From Helicobacter mustelae (lineage in GTDB: Bacteria > Campylobacterota > Campylobacteria > Campylobacterales > Helicobacteraceae), in the NCBI RefSeq assembly GCF_900476215.1, contig NZ_LS483446.1:1512608-1576607 (forward strand): 64,000 nt of DNA. The letters run 5' to 3'. The notes under the pieces are model-generated. The model ran no database searches. It was given only the letters and a program-made list of their open reading frames with translations, and was not told where the DNA came from. Position 1 is the stretch's first letter. Each line of letters opens with the position of its first letter. The position numbers and the translations under genes are program-made. This document shows, one piece after another, positions 1 to 9,141 of this stretch.

Positions 1-1
1 G

Positions 2-184
2 CTAGAGACATTCATAGAAGATGAGACATTGCAAAATAGCATCTCGCCCCACAAAATCCTAAAACAAGGAGAAATGGAGGCGAATTTTGAGGGATTTAGA
101 ATCTTGCACAATGTCCAAAAAACCATCCCGCATAAGAATGGCCAAGATGCAAAAATCCTAACATTTGTAGCACAGAAATGCTAG
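2..184 (+). CDS. 3' end of a class I SAM-dependent methyltransferase-like gene (partial)
   Basis: An open frame enters from the left edge and ends at the TAG at 182-184. About 60 C-terminal residues are visible, including a GFRILHNVQ stretch and the ending LTFVAQKC. This resembles the C-terminal strand of TehB/UbiE-like methyltransferases, where a GWEILH-type segment precedes the last beta strand. The catalytic and SAM-binding parts lie outside the window, so the substrate cannot be named. The stop overlaps the ATG of the following MATE gene by 7 bases, so the two are probably co-transcribed. The family call is an inference from a short tail. Confidence 0.45.
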   Translation, partial: LETFIEDETLQNSISPHKILKQGEMEANFEGFRILHNVQKTIPHKNGQDAKILTFVAQKC

Positions 185-1536
185 GAGAAAAGCCCCTGCA
201 CCTCAATCCTGCGCTAAAACATCGCCTCAAAAAAATCATTGCCCTAGCCCTGCCCTCTGGCATCAATTCTTTTCTGGATATTTTCAACATCGCCATTGTC
301 CTCTATTTCATCAGCGATTTTGGAGACTTGGAGGTGTTGGCAGTGGGGATTTCTCTGAATTATCTCATTTTATTTTTTGCCATTCATGCCATCTTTTATG
401 TGGGCACCAATGCACAGATCTCACGCTACTTTGGAGCCAAGGAATATGACAAAATCCGTGCAGTATTTTTGAGTGTATGCACAGGTGGACTGCTCATCGC
501 CATGCCCATGATTTATGTGGGCAGGATTGGGGCAGGGATCTTTTTGGATTGGATGGGGATGGGGCAGGAAGTGAGCAAGATGGCGCTAGACTACACCAAT
601 ATCATCATTTACGCCCTGCCCTCCATCATGCTAAAAAACATCATCATCTCTTCACTCGCTGGCATTGGCAACACTTACCTCCCGCTTTTCATCCGTCTTT
701 TCAACACAATATTGGGTTTTTTTCTCAACTACATCTGCATCTTTGGGATGGAGGGTCTGGGCATTGAGGGTAGAGGGATGCTGGGAGCGGGCATTGCAAA
801 CCTCATCATTGCATATTTTGAGATTTTAATTTTTTTCATCGTGCTTTATTTTCGCACCCATTTTCTAGACTGCCTAACACTCCAAAAAAAATATTTTTTC
901 AAAGCCCTGCGCATTGGCATCCCCTCAGGGATTGAGCGATTTTTGACCATTTTTTCCATCATCCTCACAGGCAAGCTCATCGCAAATTATGGAGACTTGG
1001 TGTTAGCGGGCTCACAGATTGGGGCGCGAATTGAAGCCTTTTCCTTCATGCCGGGATTTGGATTCATGATCGCAGCCATGGTGCTAATGGGGCAGAATTT
1101 GGGGGCCAACAAAGCAAAACTCGCAGGCCTTTATATCCGCACGATCCTGGGATTTTCTAGCATCGTTATGGGGATTTCTGGGATCCTCTTGGTGTATTTC
1201 TCTAGAGATTTTTCCAAAATCTTCTCTGCTAATGAAGTGGTGCTACAAAATGCTGTGTATTATCTCTTTGCTGTGGGACTTTCACAAATCCCCATGATCT
1301 GCTGCTTTGTCTTTGATGGAGCGCTGCGTGGAGCAGGGATCACAAAAATCACGCTAGCTATCAACACCATCAGCATTTGGGTGGGTAGGATTTTACCCAT
1401 GAGTCTGGTAGTGTGGCTGGGAGGGGATATTTTGTGGATTTTTGCCATCATTTTCACAGAGACCTATATCCGTGCCATCATCTTTTATCTGGTATTTCGC
1501 ACAGGAATCTGGCGCAGAGCCGGTAGCGAAATCTAG
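178..1536 (+). CDS. MATE/DinF-family multidrug efflux protein
   Basis: A 452-residue polytopic inner-membrane protein with about 12 hydrophobic segments arranged as two homologous MatE halves (roughly residues 15-175 and 235-395), the usual length for the family. MATE proteins expel cationic drugs or metabolites in exchange for Na+ or H+. Each half starts with a characteristic ALPSGINSF or IGIPSGIERF segment near the first helix of the bundle. The ATG at 178 overlaps the end of the upstream methyltransferase-like gene by 7 bases, which fixes the start and implies translational coupling. Substrate unknown. The family is clear; the specific role is not. Confidence 0.88.
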   Translation: MLGEKPLHLNPALKHRLKKIIALALPSGINSFLDIFNIAIVLYFISDFGDLEVLAVGISLNYLILFFAIHAIFYVGTNAQISRYFGAKEYDKIRAVFLSVCTGGLLIAMPMIYVGRIGAGIFLDWMGMGQEVSKMALDYTNIIIYALPSIMLKNIIISSLAGIGNTYLPLFIRLFNTILGFFLNYICIFGMEGLGIEGRGMLGAGIANLIIAYFEILIFFIVLYFRTHFLDCLTLQKKYFFKALRIGIPSGIERFLTIFSIILTGKLIANYGDLVLAGSQIGARIEAFSFMPGFGFMIAAMVLMGQNLGANKAKLAGLYIRTILGFSSIVMGISGILLVYFSRDFSKIFSANEVVLQNAVYYLFAVGLSQIPMICCFVFDGALRGAGITKITLAINTISIWVGRILPMSLVVWLGGDILWIFAIIFTETYIRAIIFYLVFRTGIWRRAGSEI

Positions 1537-1544
1537 CGTGGGCC

Positions 1545-1585
1545 TAGGGGGGGGTTTTCATTGTAGATTAGGGAACAAAACCCAA
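1545..1585 (+). terminator. Poly-G/T-rich possible terminator after the MATE gene
   Basis: Eight consecutive G (1547-1554) followed by TTTT lie just after the MATE stop. GGTTTT and, about 20 bases on, AAAACC form a complementary pair. It could act as a weak terminator between the MATE gene and frdC. No classical GC stem with a long U tract is present. Confidence 0.3.
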
Positions 1586-1636
1586 GGATTTTAGCGGAAT
1601 TTTCAAGGTTTTATCATCTTTTTTTGAAAACATGTC

Positions 1637-1642
1637 TATAAT
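1637..1642 (+). promoter_or_regulatory. frdCAB promoter -10 element
   Basis: A perfect TATAAT lies 36 bases before the frdC ATG, preceded by T-rich sequence, as is usual for epsilonproteobacterial sigma-70 promoters, which lack a conserved -35 box. An AAGGAG ribosome site follows at about 1664-1669. Confidence 0.6.
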
Positions 1643-1678
1643 ACAGACCGTAAAATCAAATCACAAGGAGACTGCACT

Positions 1679-2446
1679 ATGCAAGACAATAAAATCATAG
1701 AGGGTTATCTTGGCATAACTCAAGAAAGGAAGCACAGTCGCTTGCCCGCTAAACTGGATTATTTGCAAAGCGCGACGGGATTGTTTTTGGGCATTTTCAT
1801 GATCGCGCATATGTTTTTTGTTTCAAGCATTCTTTTGGGACAAGAAGCGATGTATAAGGTTACCAAATTCTTTGAAGGTAGTATGTTTTTTTCAGAGAAT
1901 CAGCCCATGCTTGTAAGCATTGTAGCAGTAATCGTAATTATTGCATTTGTAACTCACGCATTCTTAGCATTACGAAAATTTCCCATCAATTACCGTCAAT
2001 TCAAAATACTAAGGACACATAAGCATCTCATGAAGCACAGCGACACGAGTCTGTGGTTTGTGCAAGCAGGCACTGGCTTTGCGTTATTTTTCCTCGCGAG
2101 TGTGCATCTCTTTGTCGTTCTCACCCAGCCAGATACCATCGGCCCCAATACTTCTGCCTATCGCTTTGTGCATCAACATTTTTGGATTCTTTATATCGTA
2201 TTGCTCTTTGCTGTAGAACTCCATGGATCCATTGGGCTTTATCGTCTTTGCATTAAATGGGGTTGGTTTGAAAAACTTGGATTAAAAAACCTACGCGCCA
2301 TCAAATGGGTAATGAGCGTGTTTTTTATCGTGCTTGGGCTTTTGAGCTTTGCTGCGTATGTCAAAATCGGATTACATCAAGAAAAAAAGTCGATTGAGTA
2401 TTACAAAATGGTTGATGATCAAATGTATGGAAAGGAGAGTAAATGA
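1679..2446 (+). CDS. frdC: Fumarate reductase cytochrome b subunit
   Basis: A 255-residue membrane anchor of quinol:fumarate reductase. It carries two haem b groups and oxidises menaquinol for anaerobic respiration with fumarate. His44, His93, His143 and His182 fall at exactly the positions of the four haem ligands of Wolinella succinogenes FrdC. Glu180, the residue of the proposed transmembrane proton (E-) pathway, is also conserved (AVELHG). Five hydrophobic helices are visible. It is first in a tightly overlapping frdCAB operon, sharing ATGA with frdA, with its own TATAAT promoter. The gene order C-A-B is the epsilonproteobacterial one. Confidence 0.97.
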   Translation: MQDNKIIEGYLGITQERKHSRLPAKLDYLQSATGLFLGIFMIAHMFFVSSILLGQEAMYKVTKFFEGSMFFSENQPMLVSIVAVIVIIAFVTHAFLALRKFPINYRQFKILRTHKHLMKHSDTSLWFVQAGTGFALFFLASVHLFVVLTQPDTIGPNTSAYRFVHQHFWILYIVLLFAVELHGSIGLYRLCIKWGWFEKLGLKNLRAIKWVMSVFFIVLGLLSFAAYVKIGLHQEKKSIEYYKMVDDQMYGKESK

Positions 2447-4416
2447 AGATTGCATATTGTGATGCACTAATTGTTGGGGGTGGACTCGCAGGGCTTAGAG
2501 CCTCTATAGCTGCAAGAAGAAAGGGGTTAAACACCGTTGTATTGAGCCTAGTGCCTGTTCGCAGAAGTCACTCTGCTGCTGCACAGGGTGGCATGCAAGC
2601 AAGTCTTGGCAATGGAAAAATGAGCCAAGGAGATAATGAAGATCTGCATTTCATGGACACAGTCAAGGGGAGTGATTGGGGTTGTGATCAAAAGGTCGCG
2701 CGTATGTTTGTCACCACTGCGCCAAAGGCCATTCGCGAGCTTGCAAGCTTTGGAGTGCCTTGGACAAGAATCAAAGCTGGGGATAGGGATGCTGTCATCA
2801 ATGGAGAGCATGTGACCATCACAGAGGAAAAGGAACGCGAGGGCTATATCCAAAGCAGGGATTTTGGTGGGACAAAAAAATGGAGGACCTGCTTTACTGC
2901 TGATGCAACAGGGCATACGATGCTCTATGCAGTGGCCAATGAAGCCTATAAGCATGGAGTAGACATCCAGGATCGCAAAGAAGTGCTTGCGCTGATTCAT
3001 GAAAATAATCACTGCTATGGTGCAGTGGTGCGCAATCTTATTAGCGGGGAGATTTCTGCCTATGTTTCTAAGGGCACACTACTTGCTACAGGAGGCTATG
3101 GCAGAATCTATGCCAACACCACAAATGCCGTGATTTGCGAGGGAATTGGGATTGCCGTGGCACTAGAGACTGGGATTGCCAAGCTTGGGAATATGGAAGC
3201 GGTGCAGTTTCACCCTACCTGTCTTGTGCCAAGTGGTATTTTGATGACAGAGGGCTGTCGAGGTGATGGCGGTGTGCTCAGAGACAAAGATGGCTATCGC
3301 TTCATGCCTGATTATGAACCCGAAAAAAAAGAGCTTGCCAGCCGCGATGTAGTAAGCCGAAGAATCTTAGAGCATATCAAAAGCGGCAAGGGTGTGGACT
3401 CTCCCTATGGTAAGCACGTATGGCTAGATATTGCCATCCTTGGGCGTGCGCATATCGAAAAAAATCTGCGGGATGTCCAAGACATCGCCAAAACTTTTGC
3501 AGGGCTAGATCCTGCAGAGAAATGGGTTCCCATCCGCCCAATGCAGCACTATTCTATGGGAGGCGTGCGCACCAATCACAAAGGAGAGACTCACCTCAAG
3601 GGACTCTTTTGTGCGGGCGAGGCAAGCTGCTGGGATCTACATGGATTCAATCGCTTGGGAGGAAACTCTGTGAGCGAGGCAGCGGTGGCTGGGATGATCA
3701 TCGGGGGATATTTTGCACAGCATTGCGAAAGCGCAGAGCTCAATGTCTCCACACAGACGATTCAAAATTTCATCACAAAGCAAGAAAACTATCTCCAATC
3801 CCTCATCAACAACAATGGTGACCAAGATGTCTATGCCATCAAAAACAAAATGAAAGAAATCATGGATGATAAAGTTGGCGTATTTAGAAATGGCAAGGAA
3901 TTGGCAGAGGCAGTGGAAGAACTCGAGGAACTCTACAAAAAAAGCAAGCACATCCATGTAAAAAACAAAAAACTCCACAGCAATCCAGAGCTAGAGGATA
4001 CTTATCGTGTCCCCAAAATGCTAAAACTTGCACTCTGTGTGGCCAAAGGAGCGCTAGAGCGCACAGAATCCAGAGGCGCACATACTCGAATCGACTTCCC
4101 CAAAAGAGATGATGCCAACTGGCTCAAAAGAACACTGGCCTCTTGGAGTAATCCAGAGCAAACAACACCCACCATCGAATATGAAGACCTAGATGTCATG
4201 AGCATGGAGATCACTCCTGATTGGAGGGGATATGGTGCCAAGGGCAATTTCATCCCCCATCCTGACAAAGAAAAGCGCGATGCAGAGATTGCTGCAATCA
4301 CCAAAGAAAATGAAGAAAAAGGCGGCGATCGCTACACCCTGCAAGAAGCATTGATGCCCTTTGAACTGCACCCAGAATACAAAGTAAAAAATAAAAGACT
4401 AGGAGACAAATCATGA
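2443..4416 (+). CDS. frdA: Fumarate reductase flavoprotein subunit
   Basis: A 657-residue catalytic subunit that reduces fumarate to succinate at a covalently bound FAD. The N-terminal dinucleotide-binding motif VGGGLAGL is at residues 11-18. His43, in [11 protein letters not shown], matches the histidine that binds FAD covalently in W. succinogenes FrdA. Arg301, within [10 protein letters not shown], is the expected catalytic proton-shuttling arginine, and HQ/HPT substrate-site motifs are intact. The start overlaps the frdC stop by 4 bases and the end overlaps frdB by 4. Full length with no missing key residues. Confidence 0.98.
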   Translation: MKIAYCDALIVGGGLAGLRASIAARRKGLNTVVLSLVPVRRSHSAAAQGGMQASLGNGKMSQGDNEDLHFMDTVKGSDWGCDQKVARMFVTTAPKAIRELASFGVPWTRIKAGDRDAVINGEHVTITEEKEREGYIQSRDFGGTKKWRTCFTADATGHTMLYAVANEAYKHGVDIQDRKEVLALIHENNHCYGAVVRNLISGEISAYVSKGTLLATGGYGRIYANTTNAVICEGIGIAVALETGIAKLGNMEAVQFHPTCLVPSGILMTEGCRGDGGVLRDKDGYRFMPDYEPEKKELASRDVVSRRILEHIKSGKGVDSPYGKHVWLDIAILGRAHIEKNLRDVQDIAKTFAGLDPAEKWVPIRPMQHYSMGGVRTNHKGETHLKGLFCAGEASCWDLHGFNRLGGNSVSEAAVAGMIIGGYFAQHCESAELNVSTQTIQNFITKQENYLQSLINNNGDQDVYAIKNKMKEIMDDKVGVFRNGKELAEAVEELEELYKKSKHIHVKNKKLHSNPELEDTYRVPKMLKLALCVAKGALERTESRGAHTRIDFPKRDDANWLKRTLASWSNPEQTTPTIEYEDLDVMSMEITPDWRGYGAKGNFIPHPDKEKRDAEIAAITKENEEKGGDRYTLQEALMPFELHPEYKVKNKRLGDKS

Positions 4417-5159
4417 GCAGCCCACAAACAGAAGGAAGAATCATCACCATTAGAGTTTTGAAGTTTGATCCACAAAGCGCGGTTTCCAAGCCACATTTCA
4501 AAGAATACCAGCTCCAAGAAGCGCATTCCATGACCATTTTCATTGCCCTTGGCATGATTCGAGAGAAATTTGATCCTGATTTGAGTTTTGATTTTGTGTG
4601 TCGTGCGGGGATTTGCGGAAGCTGTGGGATGATGATCAATGGACGTCCACGCCTAGCATGCAAAACCCTTACCCAAGATTTTCCCGATGGCGTGATCACC
4701 CTCATGCCACTCCCTGCCTTTAAGCTCATTAAAGATTTGAGCGTGAATACAGGGGAGTGGTTTGCAGGAATGACAAAAAAAGTAGAGAGCTGGATTCACA
4801 GCAATACCACCATCGACATCAGCAAGGTCGAAGAAAAAATCGACCCAGATGTCGCACAAGAGGTGTTTGAGCTAGATCGCTGTATTGAGTGTGGTTGCTG
4901 CATCGCAAGCTGTGCAACCAAGCTCATGCGCGAGGATTTCGTGGGTGCTGCGGGGATGAATCGAATCGTACGCTTCATGATCGATCCTCATGATAAGAGA
5001 AGTGATGAAGACTTCTATGAACTCGTGGGCAATGATGATGGGGTATTTGGCTGCATGAGTCTCATCGCCTGCCATGATACTTGCCCCAAAGATCTACCAC
5101 TGCAGAGTAAAATCGCCTACCTGCGAAGAAAAATGATCCAAGTGGGAATGAAGGGATGA
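4413..5159 (+). CDS. frdB: Fumarate reductase iron-sulfur subunit
   Basis: A 248-residue electron-transfer subunit linking the FrdC haems to FrdA FAD. The N-terminal ferredoxin-like domain has the [2Fe-2S] motif [10 protein letters not shown] starting at Cys63 with a fourth Cys about 12 residues on. The C-terminal domain has CIECGCC-x3-C followed by [12 protein letters not shown], the ligands for the [4Fe-4S] and [3Fe-4S] clusters. It ends the frdCAB operon; a hairpin with a T run follows within 30 bases. Confidence 0.97.
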   Translation: MSSPQTEGRIITIRVLKFDPQSAVSKPHFKEYQLQEAHSMTIFIALGMIREKFDPDLSFDFVCRAGICGSCGMMINGRPRLACKTLTQDFPDGVITLMPLPAFKLIKDLSVNTGEWFAGMTKKVESWIHSNTTIDISKVEEKIDPDVAQEVFELDRCIECGCCIASCATKLMREDFVGAAGMNRIVRFMIDPHDKRSDEDFYELVGNDDGVFGCMSLIACHDTCPKDLPLQSKIAYLRRKMIQVGMKG

Positions 5160-5187
5160 TTTAGGGGGGATTTGATTTTGTGATTTT

Positions 5188-5208
5188 GCGCCTTTTGGGC
5201 GCCTTTTT
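5188..5208 (+). terminator. Rho-independent terminator of frdCAB
   Basis: GCGCC (5188-5192) and GGCGC (5198-5202) form a 5-bp GC stem around a short T-rich loop, followed by C and TTTTT. It lies 29 bases after the frdB stop. Confidence 0.75.
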
Positions 5209-5257
5209 GAATTTTTGAATTTTTGAATTTTTGAATTTTTGAATTTTTGAATTTTTG
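5204..5257 (+). repeat. Tandem 8-bp repeat (TTTTTGAA)n
   Basis: Six perfect copies of TTTTTGAA plus a partial seventh run from the T tract of the frd terminator into the intergenic region. Short tandem repeats of this kind in Helicobacter are prone to slipped-strand length change. Here the array lies between frdB and metN, outside any convincing reading frame, so any effect would be on transcript 3' ends or spacing rather than on a protein. Confidence 0.9.
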
Positions 5258-5650
5258 CCGCCCCGGCGCTGCCTTTGGTTTTTATTGCCTCTTAGTCCCA
5301 TCTTGTTCTTTGTTTTTGAGCATGAACATTACTAGCGTTGCTCATGAGCCCTAGATAGCATTCCCAGATCACTTTCAGCGTCTTTGCTTGTCTTTGCTAC
5401 TTGATTGCCCTTAGCCTTGAGTTTTTGCCTTTGGTTTTTCTTGTCACTTCTGTTTTTTGTTTTTTATCGCCTTGTTATTGAAATTTTCCTCGTCATGGAG
5501 ATTTTTTGCTGATTTGAGTTTTTACTACTTGCACTCAAAATCTCTGCTAATCCATCCAACCCAAGCCGCCAAAGCCAAAAACTTTCTAGACAAAAAAATC
5601 ACTCAGATGCAAAAAATATAAAAACACATATTGTGTTTACTTTATTTTAA
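5258..5650. other. T-rich intergenic region without a recognisable gene
   Basis: About 390 bases between the 8-bp repeat and the metN promoter contain no credible reading frame on either strand. The + strand is strikingly T-rich and A-poor, with repeated words such as GCCTTTGGTTTTT (near 5271 and 5428). It may be decayed sequence. No insertion sequence or RNA fold was recognised. Confidence 0.4.
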
Positions 5651-5659
5651 TAGAATCCC

Positions 5660-5665
5660 TATAAT
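5660..5665 (+). promoter_or_regulatory. metNIQ operon promoter -10 element
   Basis: TATAAT lies 68 bases upstream of the metN start. The expected leader contains a GCTGGT (5676-5681) / ACCAGC (5693-5698) inverted repeat with an 11-base loop. This could be a leader hairpin or an operator. No SAM riboswitch consensus was seen. Confidence 0.5.
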
Positions 5666-5732
5666 TTATGGGCTTGCTGGTGGCAAACACAAACCAGCCT
5701 AGCCCTCTTGCATTCACAATGAGGAGAGCAAA

Positions 5733-6740
5733 TTGATAAGACTAAGAAATATTCAAAAAATCTATCCCAATGGTTTTTGTGCGATCAAAAACCTTAATCT
5801 TGAGATTCACAAAGGCGATATTTTTGGGATTATTGGCTATTCTGGAGCGGGAAAATCCACACTAATCCGCCTCATCAATCGATTAGAGGAGCCCACAAGT
5901 GGCGAGGTGCTAATTGATGGGGTGAACATCCTTGGCCTCAATGCCAAGGCCTTGCAAAAAGAGCGCCAGAAAATCGGAATGATTTTCCAGCATTTTAATC
6001 TACTCTCCTCCATGAATGTCTATCATAATGTGGCATTTGCACTCAAGATCGCCAAGTGGCAGGACAAGGACATCCATGCGCGCGTGCTAGAACTCCTAGA
6101 GCTCGTGGGACTCTCTGATAAAAAGGACTTCTACCCCAGTCAACTCAGCGGTGGACAAAAGCAGCGTGTGGCTATTGCAAGAGCCCTTGCCAATCATCCA
6201 AAGATTTTGCTATGCGATGAAGCCACTAGCGCGCTAGACACCAAGACCACCCAGTCCATTTTGCAATTGCTCAAAGACATCCACAATAAACTAAAAATTA
6301 CCATTATTTTAATCACCCACCAAATCGAAGTGGTCCGCAGCATCTGCAACAAGGTCTGCGTAATTGATAGGGGAGACATCATCGAGCAAGGAGACATAGG
6401 CAGGGTCCTCACCCATCCCACCCACGCCATCACTCACGAACTCATTGCTTCTATGCCACACAAGAGCGATGCGGATCTCTACAAACACATCCCAGAATCC
6501 AGCAATCTCTACGAATTGATCTTCGTGGGCAGACAAAAGGATATACCCATCATTTCAGACACTATCACAAAGCATCAAGTTTGCATCAACATCCATTTTG
6601 CGGATTTTGACTACCTCAATGATGAGGCATTTGGCAGGATGATCGTGGGGATAGAGGGGGCAAATTCAAAAGATGCCATTGCCTATATCCAATCTCATAA
6701 CATCGAAATCAAAACTTTTTATAAGGAGGAGAAATGCTAG
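5733..6740 (+). CDS. metN: Methionine ABC transporter ATP-binding protein
   Basis: A 335-residue cytoplasmic ATPase driving methionine import through MetI. Walker A (GYSGAGKST, residues 35-43), the signature LSGGQKQR and the Walker B segment ending LLCDEATSALD are intact. The roughly 70 C-terminal residues form the extra domain (NIL/C2 type) by which MetN senses methionine and inhibits transport. The start is TTG at 5733 with GAGGAG 6 bases upstream; no in-frame ATG fits. The stop overlaps metI by 7 bases. Confidence 0.93.
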   Translation: MIRLRNIQKIYPNGFCAIKNLNLEIHKGDIFGIIGYSGAGKSTLIRLINRLEEPTSGEVLIDGVNILGLNAKALQKERQKIGMIFQHFNLLSSMNVYHNVAFALKIAKWQDKDIHARVLELLELVGLSDKKDFYPSQLSGGQKQRVAIARALANHPKILLCDEATSALDTKTTQSILQLLKDIHNKLKITIILITHQIEVVRSICNKVCVIDRGDIIEQGDIGRVLTHPTHAITHELIASMPHKSDADLYKHIPESSNLYELIFVGRQKDIPIISDTITKHQVCINIHFADFDYLNDEAFGRMIVGIEGANSKDAIAYIQSHNIEIKTFYKEEKC

Positions 6741-7375
6741 GAACATTATTGCAAAGCACGCTTGATACTCTCATCATGGTGTTTTTTTCTTCATTTTTTG
6801 CAGTCATTTTTGGATTACCGCTGGGGATTTTTTTGTTTATCACGCAAAGGGACTCCCTTTTGCCCATGCCAAAAACCAACAAGGTCTTAGGGACGATCGT
6901 CAATGTTGTGCGCTCCTTTCCCTTCATCATTCTCATTGTGTTGCTATTGCCGCTATCACGCCTTCTCATCGGCACGAGCATCGGAGTGGGTGCTGCAATC
7001 ATCTCTCTTTCTACAGCAGCCATCCCATTTATTGCCAGGATGTTTGAGGGAGCATTAGGAGAGATTAACAAAGGCTTAATTGAGGCAGCCATCAGCATGG
7101 GGGCGAATAAATTTACCATTGTCAAGATGATTTTACTAGAAACGCTTCCTTCTTTGATTCATGTTTTTGTTATTGCAGTAATTTCTATTATTGGCTATTC
7201 TGCAATGGCGGGAGCAGTTGGCGCAGGAGGCCTGGGAGATCTAGCCATCCGCATCGGCTACCAGTCCAATCAACCTGATGTCATGCTCTATACCGTACTT
7301 GTGATCATTGCGATGGTGCAAATCATACAGAGCATTGGAGATTTTATCACCAAGCGACTCAGAAAATACAGATGA
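6734..7375 (+). CDS. metI: Methionine ABC transporter permease
   Basis: A 213-residue inner-membrane permease with about five hydrophobic helices. It contains the cytoplasmic EAA loop (IEAAISMGANKFTIVKMIL, about residues 115-133) that docks on MetN. Length and order match MetI of MetNIQ systems. Its ATG overlaps the end of metN (ATGCTAG), with AAGGAGG as ribosome site inside metN. Two metQ genes follow. Confidence 0.93.
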   Translation: MLGTLLQSTLDTLIMVFFSSFFAVIFGLPLGIFLFITQRDSLLPMPKTNKVLGTIVNVVRSFPFIILIVLLLPLSRLLIGTSIGVGAAIISLSTAAIPFIARMFEGALGEINKGLIEAAISMGANKFTIVKMILLETLPSLIHVFVIAVISIIGYSAMAGAVGAGGLGDLAIRIGYQSNQPDVMLYTVLVIIAMVQIIQSIGDFITKRLRKYR

Positions 7376-7385
7376 GGAGAAAAAA

Positions 7386-8165
7386 ATGAAAGTATTTAAG
7401 TTCTTTTTGTTGCTAGTAGCGCTTACCTTTGCAGCCTGCAACAACAACCAAGCACCAAAAAACATCCTAAGAGTCGGAGCTACGCCTGTGCCGCATGCAG
7501 AGGTTTTGGAATTCATCAAACCCCAGCTTGCAAGGAAGGGGATCTCATTAGAGGTCGTGGTATTTAATGACTACATCACTCCCAACACCGCACTCAATGA
7601 CAAATCCATTGATGCCAATCTCTTCCAGCACCTGCCATTTTTGCAAAAACAAATCGCTGATAGAAAATATGATCTCGTCGCCTCTGGACCAATCTTGCTC
7701 GTCCCACTGGGCATCTATAGCAACAAAATCCATAACCTTGATGAGCTAGGGCAAAATGATGTGGTGAGCATCCCCAATGATCCCAGCAATCTGGCACGTG
7801 CATTAATCTTGCTAGATAGCCTCCATATCATCAAACTCATAGATCCTAACAATCTCAATGCCACAGAGCAAGACATCATAGAAAATCCCAAAAAGCTAAA
7901 GCTCGTTCCCCTAGAGGCCCCTATGCTAGCCCAATCACTCAAAGATGTAGTCATCAGCATCGTGCCAGGGAATTTTTCCCTGCAAGCAAAATTACAAGAT
8001 CCGCTCGCTCAGGAATCCAGAGACAATCCCTATCCCAATGTGGTCGCAACAAGGAGGGACAATCAAAATGATCCCAAGATTAAAGCGCTGCTTGAAGCCC
8101 TGCACAGCAAGGAGACTAGAGATCACATCCAGTCATACTACAAAGGCGCTGTTTTAGTTTATTAA
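7386..8165 (+). CDS. metQ: Methionine-binding lipoprotein MetQ, copy 1
   Basis: A 259-residue lipoprotein of the NlpA/MetQ family that delivers methionine (or a related substrate) to MetNI. It has a signal peptide (MKVFKFFLLLVALTFAAC) with a lipobox ending at Cys18, followed by the family hallmark VGATPVPHAEVLEF. The ATG at 7386 is preceded by GAGGAG; an open frame extends upstream into metI but lacks a site and would bury the signal peptide. It is followed 21 bases later by a paralogue with stretches of identical DNA. Confidence 0.93.
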   Translation: MKVFKFFLLLVALTFAACNNNQAPKNILRVGATPVPHAEVLEFIKPQLARKGISLEVVVFNDYITPNTALNDKSIDANLFQHLPFLQKQIADRKYDLVASGPILLVPLGIYSNKIHNLDELGQNDVVSIPNDPSNLARALILLDSLHIIKLIDPNNLNATEQDIIENPKKLKLVPLEAPMLAQSLKDVVISIVPGNFSLQAKLQDPLAQESRDNPYPNVVATRRDNQNDPKIKALLEALHSKETRDHIQSYYKGAVLVY

Positions 8166-8186
8166 ATCTTACCAAAGGAGTCTATT

Positions 8187-8978
8187 ATGAAATCTTTTTA
8201 CAAAATTCTTTTTACTGTTTTTAGCATTGCTTTTTTGCTAGGTTGCAAGAACTCTGATAAAGAGCATGTCATCATCATCGGTGCCTCTCCTGTGCCGCAT
8301 GCACAGATTTTAGAGCATGTCAAACCAGAGCTAAAAAAGCTCGGATATGACTTGCAGATTCGCTCCTACACAGATTATGTCACCCCAAATGAAGCGCTGC
8401 TAGATGGATCGCTGGATGCGAATTTTTTCCAACATGTTCCCTTTCTTGAAGCATTTAACAAATCACGCAAAAGCGATCTGCAGAGTGCTGGAAAGGTGCA
8501 TATTGAGCCGCTTTCTATTTATTCTGCACAGATTAAAAATCTCGATGAGCTCAAAGAAAATGATGCCATCCTCATCCCCAATGATCCCAGCAATCTGGCA
8601 CGTGCATTAATCTTGCTAGATAGCCTCAATGTGATTAAACTCAAAGATCCCAGCAATCTCAATACCACAGAGCAAGACATCATAGAAAATCCCAAAAATC
8701 TAAAGATCGTGCCCCTAGAAGCCGCGCTGCTAGCAGACAATCTCCATGACAAAAAAGCTAGAGCGATTGTGATCAATGGGAATTATGCCCTGCAAAAAGG
8801 TCTCAAAGATCCTATCGCACAGGAAGGAGAGAAGTCTCCCTACGCCAATGTGATCGCCACACAAAAGAAGAATGTCAACAGTCCAAAGATCCAGGCACTC
8901 CTCAAGGCACTGCATAGCAAAGATACAAGAGATTTTATCTTGAAACAATACAAGGGCGAAGTCATCCCTGTATTCTAA
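8187..8978 (+). CDS. metQ: Methionine-binding lipoprotein MetQ, copy 2
   Basis: A 263-residue paralogue of the preceding gene with its own signal peptide and lipobox (FLLGC) and the same IGASPVPHAQILEH start of the mature protein. The middle of the gene is nearly identical to copy 1 at DNA level, including a 54-base perfect match (8573-8626 versus 7769-7822), while both ends have diverged. This fits tandem duplication followed by gene conversion. Ligand-contacting regions differ between copies, so the two may bind different substrates such as L-Met, D-Met or a Met peptide; this is inference. Confidence 0.92.
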   Translation: MKSFYKILFTVFSIAFLLGCKNSDKEHVIIIGASPVPHAQILEHVKPELKKLGYDLQIRSYTDYVTPNEALLDGSLDANFFQHVPFLEAFNKSRKSDLQSAGKVHIEPLSIYSAQIKNLDELKENDAILIPNDPSNLARALILLDSLNVIKLKDPSNLNTTEQDIIENPKNLKIVPLEAALLADNLHDKKARAIVINGNYALQKGLKDPIAQEGEKSPYANVIATQKKNVNSPKIQALLKALHSKDTRDFILKQYKGEVIPVF

Positions 8979-8984
8979 ACCCGC

Positions 8985-9005
8985 GGAGCTCTTTTGAGGA
9001 GCTCC
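8985..9005 (+). terminator. Hairpin after metQ copy 2
   Basis: GGAGCTC (8985-8991) and GAGCTCC (8999-9005) form a perfect 7-bp stem 7 bases after the metQ2 stop. It is followed by A residues rather than a T run, so it may stabilise the mRNA end or terminate weakly. Confidence 0.5.
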
Positions 9006-9141
9006 AAAAATCCAAACATTCAAAAACCCCTCATGCAAAATCTCAAACCTCCTCCTGCTTGCAGCAAAACACAGACCCCCTAAAACCATAGAAAGGTCAC
9101 AAAACAAAATCCCGCCTCCCACGCGCACAAATCCCACGCAA

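Noticed and set aside
5676..5698. SAM or other riboswitch in the metN leader
   Set aside because: Only a simple 6-bp hairpin is present; none of the conserved SAM-riboswitch blocks was found.
7308..7385. Upstream extension of metQ copy 1
   Set aside because: It overlaps metI, has no ribosome site and would place 26 residues in front of a normal lipoprotein signal peptide.
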